From: Sanderia malayensis
Lineage: Eukaryota; Cnidaria; Scyphozoa; Semaeostomeae; Pelagiidae
Assembly: GCA_013076295.1 (NCBI GenBank)
Contig: RQOL01000741.1
Span: forward strand, 1 to 64,000
DNA length: 64,000 nt
Direction: 5' to 3'
Notes under the pieces: generated by a model
What the model was told of the DNA's origin: nothing
The model's input: only the letters and a program-made list of their open reading frames with translations
Databases searched by the model: none
Shown here: positions 22,211-36,200 of the stretch, in pieces
Position numbering within the stretch: the stretch's first letter is position 1
How the letters are laid out: every line of letters starts with the position of its first letter
Translations under genes and position numbers: made by a program

Positions 22211-22336
22211 GGCGTTAAAGCCGTCAACGAGAACATATTTTGGTATTAAAATCGCCACGAGGACGCCTGTTGGTATTAAAGCCGCCAACAACAACGTATT
22301 TTTTGGAATTAAAGTCGCCAAGAGGACGCCTATTTA
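22211..22336 (+). repeat. Degenerate ~31-bp repeat, about four copies
   Basis: Units beginning GG(C/T/A)(G/A)TTAAA(G/A)(C/T)CG(C/T)CAA start at about 22211, 22241, 22272 and 22304 and continue with ACGAGGACGCCT-like ends. Related single units lie at about 21270 and 21306 (before the 174-bp repeats), about 22533 and about 23097, so the motif is scattered through the long element. Confidence 0.75.
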
Positions 22337-22569
22337 TTAAGAATCTATGATTATTATTATGACTCGTAGTTGTAATCCTGATTGACCTTTTGTATCTTGT
22401 GATTGACCGTTAGACTAACTGACTCACGTCGTATGATCTTCATTCTTAGTTGCTGTTTTACGTTTTGATTAGAGTGATACATTGAAATATATTCCTTATG
22501 TTTGATCGCTTCTCTCGCAACATTTAATACTATTGGCATTAAAGCCGCCACGACGACGCATGTTGTTGT

Positions 22570-24090
22570 GCGCATGTAGGTAATGGCACAATGTGATTGT
22601 GAGTTATGTTCACGTAACATCTTTGGGAGTATATCAAGTTGCGACACCCAGAGAGATATTGGCGAAACCAATAAATTCACAAAAGCCGGATTGTTAGCAT
22701 TGGGTTTGAAAATCTATATTGGCAACCCTGGGTGCAGATTACTAAAACGCCTGAACCCAACCGGATGGTCAAGGACAGGACGCTCACTACGTCCTTATGA
22801 AAACGGAGGCATGTCCTGTGCGCATGATACTTTGACATGACAATGAGCCGAACGATTTGCGGGTCCAGAAATAGCAGCTCAAAATATTTACCACTCGTGC
22901 CGGTGTCGAATATATCAACTAACAAAACGAGTGAAACATAAATAAGAGGAACTAAGACAAATGCGATATTCCATGACAATGAACCCGCATCCGGGATGTT
23001 AGGGAAACCATAAGTAAACATTCTAGTGCCATTTTAGCATGGAAAGTCCGAAAGTCCAAGAACTGTTGTTGATATTGCAAAGATAAGTTTCTTTGTTAAT
23101 TAAGACCGCCAATAAACTGTTGCTGAAAAGTGACAGCCACCCCGCAGATGATGACACTTCGCGGTGGCGGGCAATCCCCGGGTGTAGAATATTCGAGACA
23201 GAAGGCATCAAAAACAATTATTTATCCTATGAAAGCCGTTAGTCACAGCGTGGGCAGGATTCCTCAACAGAAAGCATGGCGTGCATTCCACCCTTCGCCC
23301 CACATGATGAATTCAGATTTGACAAGCTAGATTTGGGGAAAATGGCCGTGACCGTGACCGTGCTCGTGCTCCAAGCTTCAGATATCATAGCACTTATGGA
23401 TAGTTAAATAGCAGCAATCCTCCAACCTTCCTTTACAATATATGAATCAAATCAACTTTGTCAAGAAGTTGTAGCAATTTACTTCGAAGGGGTAATTTTT
23501 GTAACAAACAATATATGTTACGAAAACCAAATGACAACAGAGAAGGGCAAGCGACAGACAGGCAGTTAAATTACCAAAACAAATTTAAAATAGTCGAAGC
23601 ATCAGCCTCTGGGGATGCCATTGCGTACGCTCAATTTGACGGGGGACACACGGCTTCACGAGCTGGTGCAAAATCTTGGCCGAATGAATCGAAAAGACTG
23701 TGGCTCTCAGGCCTGCAATACCAAGGTGACCCCTCCCCATATATTTGAACTCAGCTTGAGGATTGTTTACAATAACAAAAGTTTGGTGCAAAATGAAATA
23801 CTGGAAGAGATATAACCCGGAACAGCCCTGTAGTAACAAGGTAACCCCTCAATACACAATGCAGTCTGTCCGAAGACTGATAAAATAACGAAAGTTTGGT
23901 ATAAAATCAATATCGAAAGAAATGTGATAAGGAACAATCTCACCAAATCGATTCTCCTTTCTCCCTTGTATTGTCTTATGCGCAATCCTGTCAAGCCAAA
24001 TAATTCCATGGCTTATCTGATCTTTCTTCAGTGCAGTGAACCAACGTTAAATCCAGTGTAACAAACGCAAAGACAAGCGTGGATAGCAAA
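22570..24090 (+). other. Non-coding interior of the long Helitron-like copy
   Basis: About 1.5 kb of unique-looking sequence. A weak internal repeat of roughly 110 bp is visible: CAAGGTGACCCCTC...AAAGTTTGGTGCAAAAT near 23724-23800, and CAAGGTAACCCCTC...AAAGTTTGGTATAAAAT near 23838-23910. Short open frames exist on both strands but overlap one another and show no motif I recognise. Confidence 0.5.
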
Positions 24091-24414
24091 GAAGTCGATC
24101 CTTGTTCTTTGCGCTAGGCCTTAGAATGATTGTTGCATCTGAACTTGGCACGAACATGCCTTGAATAAATTGCCAAGAGATTACCGACGTCAACATATTT
24201 TGTTAGGATTGCTTAACCACACCCTTGTGAGATCATGTTGATGGACATACACCATATTTCGCAGTGGCAATTTCTATCGCACATTAATTGTTGTTAAATT
24301 GCATTTAACACCTATTAAAAGATAACACTCATTCTCACAATTTACACCAATAAAAATTTAACATTTACTCCCGCAACTGACACTAATCAAAATTAACTTC
24401 TCTTCCCACAATTT

Positions 24415-27400
24415 GCGCATGATCCGACGTCAATTCAGCGAAAAGAAATTGTTATACACTTTTAGTTACTTTTTGCAGTAATATTAACCTTGATTCCCAC
24501 AATTTACACTAATAAAAAATAACACTCATTCCCACAATTTACACAAAAAAAAATTAACTTTTATTCCCGCAACTTAGACTAATCGAAATTAACATTCATT
24601 CCCACAAATTGCGCATGATTCCACGTCGATTCAGCGAAAGCAAATTGTTATACACTTTTAGTTACTTTTTTCAGTAATATTAATATTGATTCCCACAATT
24701 AACACTAATAAAAGATAACACTCATTCCCACAATTTACACCAATAAAAATTAACTTTTATTCCTGAAACTCACACAAATCAAAATTAAGATTCATTCCCA
24801 CAATTGGCGCATGATTCCACGTCAATTCTGCGAAAACAATTTGTTATACAATTTTAGTTACTTTTTTCAGTAATATTAACATTCATTCCCACAATTGCCA
24901 CGAATAAAAGATAACACTCATTCCCACAATTTACAGTAATAAAAGATAACACTCATTCCCACAATTTACACCAAAAAAAATTAACTTTTATTCCCGCAAC
25001 TTACATTAATCAAAATTGACATTCATTCCCACAATTTGCGCATGATTCCGCTTCAATTGAGCGAAAGCAAATTGTTATGCACCTTTAGTTACCTTTTTCA
25101 TTCATATTAACATTAATTCCCACAATTTACACTAATAATAGATAACACTCATTCCCACAATTTACACCAATGAAAATTACCTTTTATTTCCGCAACTTAC
25201 ACTAATCAAAATTAACATTTATTCCCACATTTTGCGCATGATTCCACGTCAATTCAGCGAAAACAAATTGTTGTGCATTTTTAGTTACTTTTTTTCAGTA
25301 ATATTAACATTCATTCCCACAATTTACACTAATAAAAGATAACACTCATTCCCACAATTTACACTAACAAAAATTTACTTTTCTTCCCGCAACCTACACA
25401 AATCAAAATGAAGATTCATTGCCACAATTTGCGCATGATTCCACGTCAATTCAGCGAAAACACATTGTTATGCACTTTTAGTTACATCTTTCAGTAATAT
25501 TAACACTCATTCCCACAATTTACACTAATAAAAGATAACACTCATTCCCACAATTTACACCAATGAAAATTAATTCTCATCCCCGCAACTTACACTGATA
25601 AAAATTAACATTCATTCCCACAATTTGCGCATGGTTCCACGTCAATTCAGCGAAAACAAATTGTTGTGCACTTTTAGTTACTTTTTTTCAGTAATATTAA
25701 CATTCATTCCTACAATTTACACTAATAAAAGATAACACTCATTCTCACAATTTACACCAATAAAAATTTAACATTTACTCCCGCAACCGACACTAATGAA
25801 AATTAACTTTTCTTCCCACAATTTGCGCATGATCCGACGTCAATTCAGCGAAAAGAAATTGTTATACACTTTTAGTTACTTTTTTCAGTAATATTAACCT
25901 TGATTCCCACAATTTACACTAATAAAAGATAACACTCATTCCCACAATTTACACCAAAAAAAATTAACTTTTATTCCCGCAACTTACACTAATCGAAATT
26001 AACATTTATTCCAACAAATTGCGCATGGTTCCACGTCGATTCAGCGAAAGCAAATTGTTATACACTTTTAGTTACTTTTTTCAGTAATATTAATATTGAT
26101 TCCCACAATTTACACTAATAAAAGATAACACTCATTCCCACAATTTACACCAAACAAATTAATTTTTATTCCCGAAACTCACACAAATCAAAATTAAGAT
26201 TCATTCCCACAATTGGCGCATCATTCCACGTCAATTCTGCGAAAACAATTTGTTATACACTTTTAGTTACTTTTTTCAGTAATATTAACATTCATTCCCA
26301 CAATTTCCACTAATAAAAGATAACACTCATTCCCACAATTTACACCAACAAAAATTTACTTTTCTTCCCGCAACCTACACAAATAAAAATGAAGATTCAT
26401 TGCCACAATTTGCGCATGATTCCACGTCAATTTAGCGAAAGCAAATTGTTATGCACCTTTAGTTACTTTTTCAGTCATATTAACATTCATTCCCACAATT
26501 TACACTAATAAAAGATAACACTCATTCCCACAATTTGCACCAAAAAAATTAACTTTTATTCCCGAAACTCACACAAATCAAAATTAAGATTCATTCCCAC
26601 AATTGGCGCATGATTCCACGTCAATTCTGCGAAAACAATTTGTTATACACTTTTAGTTACTTTTTTCAGTAATATTAACACTCATTCCCAAAATTTACAG
26701 TAATAAAAGATAACACTCATTCCCACAATTTACACCAAAAAAAATAACTTTTATTCCCGCAACTTACATTAATCAAAATTGACATTCATTCCCACAATTT
26801 GCGCATGATTCCGCTTCAATTCAGCGAAAGCAAATTGTTATGCACCTTTAGTTACCTTTTTCATTCATATTAACATTCATTCCCACAATTTACACTAATA
26901 AAAGATAACACTCATTCCCACAATTTACACCAATGAAAATTACCTTTTATTTCCGCAACTTACACTAATCAAAATTAACATTTATTCCCACATTTTGCGC
27001 ATGATTCCACGTCAATTCAGCGAAAACAAATTGTTGTGCATTTTTAGTTACTTTTTTTCAGTAATATTAATATTGATTCCCACAATTTACACTAATAAAA
27101 GATAACACTCATTCCCACAATTTACACCAAAAAAATTAACTTTTCTTCCCGAAACTCACACAAATCAAAATTAAGATTCATTCCAACAATTTGCGCATGA
27201 TTCCACGTCAATTCAGCGAAAAGAAATTGTTATACACTTTTAGTTACTTTTTGCAGTAATATTAACCTTGATTCCCACAATTTACACTAATAAAAAATAA
27301 CACTCATTCCCACAATTTACACCAAAAAAAAATAAATTTTATTCCCGCAACTTAGACTAATCGAAATTAACATTCATTCCCACAAATTGCGCATGGTTCC

Positions 27401-30400
27401 ACGTCGATTCAGCGAAAGCAAATTGTTATACACTTTTAGTTACTTTTTTCAGTAATATTAATATTAATTCCCACAATTAACACTAATAAAAGATGACACT
27501 CATTCCCACAATTTACACCAATAAAAATTAACTTTTATTCCTGAAACTCACACAAATCAAAATTAAGATTCATTCCCACAATTGGCGCATGATTCCACTT
27601 CAATTCTGCGAAAACAATTTGTTATACAATTTTAGTTACTTTTTTCAGTAATATTAACATTCATTCCCACAATTGCCACGAATAAAAGATAACACTCATT
27701 CCCACAATTTACAGTAATAAAAGATAACACTCATTCCCACAATTTACACCAAAAAAAAGTAACTTTTATTCCCGCAACTTACATTAATCGAAATTGACAT
27801 TCATTCCCACAATTTGCGCATGATTCCGCTTCAATTGAGCGAAAGCAAATTGTTATGCACCTTTAGTTACCTTTTTCATTCATATTAACATTAATTCCCA
27901 CAATTTACACTAATAATAGATAACACTCATTCCCACAATTTACACCAATGAAAATTACCTTTTATTTCCGCAACTTACACTAATCAAAATTAACATTTAT
28001 TCCCACATTTTGCGCATGATTCCACGTAAATTCAGCGAAAACAAATTGTTGTGCATTTTTAGTTACTTTTTTTCAGTAATATTAACATTCATTCCCACAA
28101 TTTACACTAATAAAAGATAACACTCATTCCCACAATTTACACTAACAAAAATTTACTTTTCTTCCCGCAACCTACACAAATCAAAATGAAGATTCATTGC
28201 CACAATTTGCGCATGATTCCACGTCAATTCAGCGAAAACAGATTGTTATGCACTTTTAGTTACATCTTTCAGTAATATTAACACTCATTCCCACAATTTA
28301 CACTAATAAAAGATAACACTCATTCCCACAATTTACGCCAATGAAAATTAATTCTCATCCCCGCAACTTACACTGATAAAAATTAACATTCATTCCCACA
28401 ATTTGCGCATGGTTCCACGTCAATTCAGCGAAAACAAATTGTTGTGCACTTTTAGTTACTTTTTTTCAGTAATATTAACATTCATTCCTACAATTTACAC
28501 TAATAAAAGATAACACTCATTCTCACAATTTACACCAATAAAAATTTAACATTTACTCCCGCAACCGACACTAATGAAAATTAACTTTTCTTCCCACAAT
28601 TTGCGCATGATCCGACGTCAATTCAGCGAAAAGAAATTGTTATACACTTTTAGTTACTTTTTTCAGTAATATTAACCTTGATTCCCACAATTTACACTAA
28701 TAAAAGATAACACTCATTCCCACAATTTACACCAAAAAAAATTAACTTTTATTCCCGCAACTTACACTAATCGAAATTAACATTTATTCCCACAAATTGC
28801 GCATGGTTCCACGTCGATTCAGCGAAAGCAAATTGTTATACACTTTTAGTTACTTTTTTCAGTAATATTAATATTGATTCCCACAATTTACACTAATAAA
28901 AGATAACACTCATTCCCACAATTTACACCAAACAAATTAATTTTTATTCCCGAAACTCACACAAATCAAAATTAAGATTCATTCCCACAATTGGCGCATC
29001 ATTCCACGTCAATTCTGCGAAAACAATTTGTTATACACTTTTAGTTACTTTTTTCAGTAATATTAACATTCATTCCCACAATTTCCACTAATAAAAGATA
29101 ACACTCATTCCCACAATTTACACCAACAAAAATTTACTTTTCTTCCCGCAACCTACACAAATAAAAATGAAGATTCATTGCCACAATTTGCGCATGATTC
29201 CACGTCAATTTAGCGAAAGCAAATTGTTATGCACCTTTAGTTACTTTTTCAGTCATATTAACATTCATTCCCACAATTTACACTAATAAAAGATAACACT
29301 CATTCCCACAATTTGCACCAAAAAAATTAACTTTTATTCCCGAAACTCACACAAATCAAAATTAAGATTCATTCCCACAATTGGCGCATGATTCCACGTC
29401 AATTCTGCGAAAACAATTTGTTATACACTTTTAGTTACTTTTTTCAGTAATATTAACACTCATTCCCAAAATTTACAGTAATAAAAGATAACACTCATTC
29501 CCACAATTTACACCAAAAAAAATAACTTTTATTCCCGCAACTTACATTAATCAAAATTGACATTCATTCCCACAATTTGCGCATGATTCCGCTTCAATTC
29601 AGCGAAAGCAAATTGTTATGCACCTTTAGTTACCTTTTTCATTCATATTAACATTCATTCCCACAATTTACACTAATAAAAGATAACACTCATTCCCACA
29701 ATTTACACCAATGAAAATTACCTTTTATTTCCGCAACTTACACTAATCAAAATTAACATTTATTCCCACATTTTGCGCATGATTCCACGTCAATTCAGCG
29801 AAAACAAATTGTTGTGCATTTTTAGTTACTTTTTTTCAGTAATATTAATATTGATTCCCACAATTTACACTAATAAAAGATAACACTCATTCCCACAATT
29901 TACACCAAAAAAATTAACTTTTCTTCCCGAAACTCACACAAATCAAAATTAAGATTCATTCCAACAATTTGCGCATGATTCCACGTCAATTCAGCGAAAA
30001 GAAATTGTTATACACTTTTAGTTACTTTTTGCAGTAATATTAACCTTGATTCCCACAATTTACACTAATAAAAAATAACACTCATTCCCACAATTTACAC
30101 CAAAAAAAAATAAATTTTATTCCCGCAACTTAGACTAATCGAAATTAACATTCATTCCCACAAATTGCGCATGGTTCCACGTCGATTCAGCGAAAGCAAA
30201 CTGTTATACACTTTTAGTTACTTTTTTCAGTAATATTAATATTAATTCCCACAATTAACACTAATAAAAGATGACACTCATTCCCACAATTTACACCAAT
30301 AAAAATTAACTTTTATTCCTGAAACTCACACAAATCAAAATTAAGATTCATTCCCACAATTGGCGCATGATTCCACTTCAATTCTGCGAAAACAATTTGT

Positions 30401-31300
30401 TATACAATTTTAGTTACTTTTTTCAGTAATATTAACATTCATTCCCACAATTGCCACGAATAAAAGATAACACTCATTCCCACAATTTACAGTAATAAAA
30501 GATAACACTCATTCCCACAATTTACACCAAAAAAAATTAACTTTTATTCCCGCAACTTACATTAATCGAAATTGACATTCATTCCCACAATTTGCGCATG
30601 ATTCCGCTTCAATTGAGCGAAAGCAAATTGTTATGCACCTTTAGTTACCTTTTTCATTCATATTAACATTAATTCCCACAATTTACACTAATAATAGATA
30701 ACACTCATTCCCACAATTTACACCAATGAAAATTACCTTTTATTTCCGCAACTTACACTAATCAAAATTAACATTTATTCCCACATTTTGCGCATGATTC
30801 CACGTAAATTCAGCGAAAACAAATTGTTGTGCATTTTTAGTTACTTTTTTTCAGTAATATTAACATTCATTCCCACAATTTACACTAATAAAAGATAACA
30901 CTCATTCCCACAATTTACACTAACAAAAATTTACTTTTCTTCCCGCAACCTACACAAATCAAAATGAAGATTCATTGCCACAATTTGCGCATGATTCCAC
31001 GTCAATTCAGCGAAAACAGATTGTTATGCACTTTTAGTTACATCTTTCAGTAATATTAACACTCATTCCCACAATTTACACTAATAAAAGATAACACTCA
31101 TTCCCACAATTTACGCCAATGAAAATTAATTCTCATCCCCGCAACTTACACTGATAAAAATTAACATTCATTCCCACAATTTGCGCATGGTTCCACGTCA
31201 ATTCAGCGAAAACAAATTGTTGTGCACTTTTAGTTACTTTTTTTCAGTAATATTAACATTCATTCCTACAATTTACACTAATAAAAGATAACACTCATTC
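24415..31300 (+). repeat. 2778-bp higher-order unit, about 2.5 tandem copies
   Basis: Box positions 24415, 27193 and 29971 begin equivalent units exactly 2778 bp apart. Diagnostic markers repeat in each: ACTTTTTGCAGTAATATT, CTAATAAAAAATAACAC, CTTAGACTAATCG and CACAATTGCCACGAATAA. The third copy stays colinear until about 31300, then changes variant order. Confidence 0.85.
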
Positions 31301-33299
31301 TCACAATTTACACCAATAAAAATTTAACATTTACTCCCGCAACTGACACTAATGAAAATTAACTTTTCTTCCCACAATTTGCGCATGATCCGACGTCAAT
31401 TCAGCGAAAAGAAATTGTTATACACTTTTAGTTACTTTTTTCAGTAATATTAACCTTGATTCCCACAATTTACACTAATAAAAGATAACACTCATTCCCA
31501 CAATTTACACCAACAAAAATTAACTTTTATTCCGCAACTTACACTAATCGAAATTAACATTCATTCCCACAAACTGCGCATGGTTCCACGTCGATTCAGC
31601 GAAAGCAAATTGTTATACACTTTTAGTTACTTTTTTCAGTAATATTAATATTGATTCCCACAATTTACACTAATAAAAGATAACACTCATTCCCACAATT
31701 TACACCAAAAAAATTAATTTTTATTTCCGAAACTCACACAAATCAAAATTAAGATTCATTCCCACAATTGGCGCATGATTCCACGTCAATTCTGCGAAAA
31801 CAATTTGTTATACACTTTTAGTTACTTTTTTCAGTAATATTAACATTCATTCCCACAATTTCCACGAATAAAAGATAACACTCATTCCCACAATTTACAC
31901 CAACAAAAATTTACTTTTCTTCCCGCAACCTACACAAATCAAAATGAAGATTCATTGCCACAATTTGCGCATGATTCCACGTCAATTCAGCGAAAGCAAA
32001 TTGTTATGCACCTTTAGTTACTTTTTCAGTCATATTAACATTCATTCCCACATTTTACACTAATAAAAGATAACACTCATTCTCACAATTTACACCAATA
32101 AAAATTTAACATTTACTCCCGCAACTGACACTAATCAAAATTAACTTTTCTTCCCACAATTTGCGCATGATCCGACGTCAATTCAGCGAAAAGAAATTGT
32201 TATACACTTTTAGTTACTTTTTTCAGTAATATTAACCTTGATTCCCTCAATTTACACTAATAAAAGATAACACTCATTCCCACAATTTACACCAAAAAAA
32301 TTAACTTTTATGCCCGCAACTTAGACTAATCGAAATTAACATTCATTCCCACAAATTGCGCATGGTTCCACATCGATTCAGCGAAAGCAAATTGTTATAC
32401 ACTTTTAGTTACTTTTTCAGTAATATTAACATTCATTCCCACAATTTCCACGAATAAAAGATAACACTCATTCCCAAAATTTACACTAATAAAAGATAAC
32501 ACTCATTCCCACAATTTACACCAATGAAAATTACCTTTTATTTCCGCAACTTACACTAATCAAAATTAACATTTATTCCCACATTTTGCGCATGATTCCA
32601 CGTCAATTCAGCGAAAACAGATTTTTGTGCATTTTTAGTTACTTTTTTTCAGTAATATTAACATTCATTCCTACAATTTACACTAATAAAAGATAACACT
32701 CATTCCCACAATTTACACTAACAAAAATTTACTTTTCTTCCCGCAACCTACACAAATCAAAATGAAGATTCATTGCCACAATTTGCGCATGATTCCACGT
32801 CAATTCAGCGAAAGCAAATTGTTATGCACCTTTAGTTACTTTTTCAGTCATATTAACATTCATTCCCACATTTTACACTAATAAAAGATAACACTCATTC
32901 TCACAATTTACACCAATAAAAATTTAACATTTACTCCCGCAACTGACACTAATCAAAATTAACTTTTCTTCCCACAATTTGCGCATGATCCGACGTCAAT
33001 TCAGCGAAAAGAAATTGTTATACAAATTTAGTTACTTTTTTCAGTAATATTAACCTTGATTCCCACAATTTACACTAATAAAAGATAACACTCATTCCCA
33101 CAATTTACACAAAAAAAAAATAACTTTTATTCCCGCAACTTACACTAATCGAAATTAACATTCATTCCCACAAATTGCGCATGGTTCCACGTCGATTCAG
33201 CGAAAGCAAATTGTTATACACTTTTAGTTGCTTTTTTCAGTAATATTAATATTGATTCCCACAATTTACACTAATAAAAGATAACACTCATTCCCACAA

Positions 33300-36200
33300 T
33301 TTACACCAAAAAAATTAACTTTTATTCCTGAAACTCACACAAATCAAAATTAAGATTCATTCCCACAATTGGCGCATGATTCCACGTCAATTCTGCGAAA
33401 AAAATTTGTTATACACTTTTAGTTACTTTTTTCAGTAATATTAAATACACAAATCAAAATGAAGATTCATTGCCACAATTTGCGCATGATTCCACGTCAA
33501 TTCAGCGAAAGCAAATTGTTATGCACCTTTAGTTACTTTTTCAGTCATATTAACATTCATTCCCACATTTTACACAAATAAAAGATAACACTCATTCTCA
33601 CAATTTACACCAATAAAAATTTAACATTTACTCCCGCAACTGACACTAATCAAAATTAACTTTTCTTCCCATAATTTGCGCATGATCCGACGTCAATTCA
33701 GCGAAAAGAAATTGTTATACACTTTTAGTTACTTTTTTCAGTAATATTAACCTTGATTCCCACAATTTACACTAATAAAAGATAACACTCATTCCCACAA
33801 TTTACACCAAAAAAATTAATTTTTATTCCGCAACTTACACTAATCGAAATTAACATTCATTCCCACAAATTGCGCATGGTTCCACGTCGATTCAGCGAAA
33901 GCAAATTGTTATACACTTTTAGTTACTTTTTTCAGTAATATTAATATTGATTCCCACAATTTACACTAATAAAAGATAACACTCATTCCCACAATTTACA
34001 CCAAAAAAATTAACTTTTATTCCCGAAACTCACACAAATCAAAATTAAGATTCATTCCCACAATTGGCGCATGATTCCACGTCAATTCTGCGAAAACAAT
34101 TTGTTATGCACTTTTAGTTACTTTTTTCAGTAATATTAACATTCATTCCCACAATTTCCACGAATAAAAGATAACACTCATTCCCACAATTTACAGTAAT
34201 AAAAGATAACACTCATTCCCACAATTTACACCAAAAAAAATTAACTTTTATTCCCGCAACTTACATTGATCAAAATTGACATTCATTCCCACAATTTGCG
34301 CATGATACCACGTCAATTCAGCGAAAACACATTGGTATGCACTTTTAGTTACATCTTTCAGTAATATTAACACTCATTGCCAGAATTTACACTAATAAAA
34401 GATAACACTCATTCCCACAATTTACACCAATGAAAATTAATTCTCATCCCCGCAACTTACACTGATAAAAATTAACATTCATTCCCACAATTTGCGCATG
34501 GTTTCACGTCAATTCAGCGAAATCAAATTGTTGTGCACTTTTAGTTACTTTTTTCAGTAATATTAACATTCATTCCTACAATTTACACTAATAAAAGATA
34601 ACACTCATTCCCACAATTTACACCAATAAAAATTCAACATTTATTCCCGCAACTTACACTAATCAAAATTAACATTCATTCCCACAATTTGCGCATGATT
34701 CCACGTCAATTCAGCGAAAGCAAACTGTTATGCACCTTTAGTCACTTTTTCAGTCATATTAACATTCATTCCCACAATTTACACTAATAAAAGATAACAC
34801 TCATTCTCACAATTTACACCAATAAAAATTTAACATTTACTCCCGCAACTGACACTAATCAAAATTAACTTTTCTTCCCACAATTTGCGCATGATCCGAC
34901 GTCAATTCAGCGAAAAGAAATTGTTATACACTTTTAGTTACTTTTTTCAGTAATATTAACCTTGATTCCCACAATTTACACTAATAAAAGATAACACTCA
35001 TTCCCACAATTTACACCAAAAAAAATTAACTTTTATTCCCGCAACTTACACTAATCGAAATTAACATTCATTCCCACAAATTGCGCATGGTTCCACGTCG
35101 ATTCAGCGAAAGCAAATTGTTATACACTTTTAGTTACTTTTTTCAGTAATATTAATATTGATTCCTAAAATTTACACTAATAAAAGATAACACTCATTCC
35201 CACAATTTACACCAAAAAAATTAACTTTTATTCCCGAAACTCACACAAATCAAAATTAAGATTCATTCCAACAATTGGCGCATGATTCCACGTCAATTCT
35301 GCGAAAACAATTTGTTATACACTTTCAGTTACTTTTTTCAGTAATATTAACATTCATTCCCACAATTTCCACGAATAAAAGATAACACTCAGTCCCACAA
35401 TTTACACCAACAAAAATTTACTTTTCTTCCCGTAACCTACACAAATCAAAATGAAGATTCATTGCCACAATTTGCGCATGATTCCACGTCAATTCAGCGA
35501 AAGCAAATTGTTATGCACCTTTAGTTACTTTTTCAGTCATATTAGCATTCATTCCCACAATTTACACTAATAAAAGATAACACTCATTCTCACAATTTAC
35601 ACCAATTATAATTTAACATTTACTCCCGCAACTGACACTAATGAAAATTAACTTTTCTTCCCACAATTCGCGCATGATCCGACGTCAATTCAGCAAAAAG
35701 AAATTGTTATACACTTTTAGTTACTTTTTTCAGTAATATTAACCTTGATTCCCACAATTTACACTAATAAAAGATAACACTCATTCCCACAATTTACACC
35801 AAAAAAATTAACTTTTTATCCCGCAACTTACACTAATCGAAATTAACATTCATTCCTACAAATTGCGCATGGTTCCACGTCGATTCAGCGAAAGCAAATT
35901 GTTATATACTTTTAGTTACTTTTTTCAGTAATATTAACATTCATTCCCACAATTTCCACGAATAAAAGATAACACTCATTCCCACAATTTACAGTAATAA
36001 AAGATAACACTCATTCCCACAATTTACACCAAAAAAAATTAACTTTTATTCCCGCAACTTACATTAATCAAAATTGACATTCATTCCCACAATTTGCGCA
36101 TGATTCCGCTTCAATTCAGCGAAAGCAAATTGTTATGCACCTTTAGTTACCTTTTTCATTCATATTAACATTCATTCCCACAATTTACACTAATAAAAGA

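Larger units (their letters stand above)
20773..24315 (+). mobile_element. Helitron/Helentron-like non-autonomous element, long copy (3543 bp)
   Basis: Same left end (107 bp) and right end (225 bp, hairpin at 24292-24310) as the short copy, which it directly abuts head-to-tail. The interior holds an ATT microsatellite, a four-copy 174-bp tandem repeat, ~31-bp GCCGCC-type repeats and about 1.5 kb of apparently non-coding sequence. I see no Rep HUH motif, helicase, transposase or RT frame on either strand; the longest open frames (about 65-115 codons) show no recognisable domain. At its right end the satellite resumes in the correct variant order. An internal arrangement with tandem repeats between short ends is typical of Helentron-derived non-autonomous families. 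Confidence 0.6.

Noticed and set aside
22677..23021. 114-codon minus-strand frame with a hydrophobic stretch
   Set aside because: Overlaps other short frames, has no recognisable motif, and base composition matches the surrounding non-coding sequence.
20337..24315. LTR retrotransposon interpretation of the paired 107-bp and 225-bp repeats
   Set aside because: The repeats are not a pair of whole LTRs at the two ends of one element: left ends match left ends and right ends match right ends. There is no primer-binding site, polypurine tract, pol or target duplication. Two tandem element copies explain the pattern.
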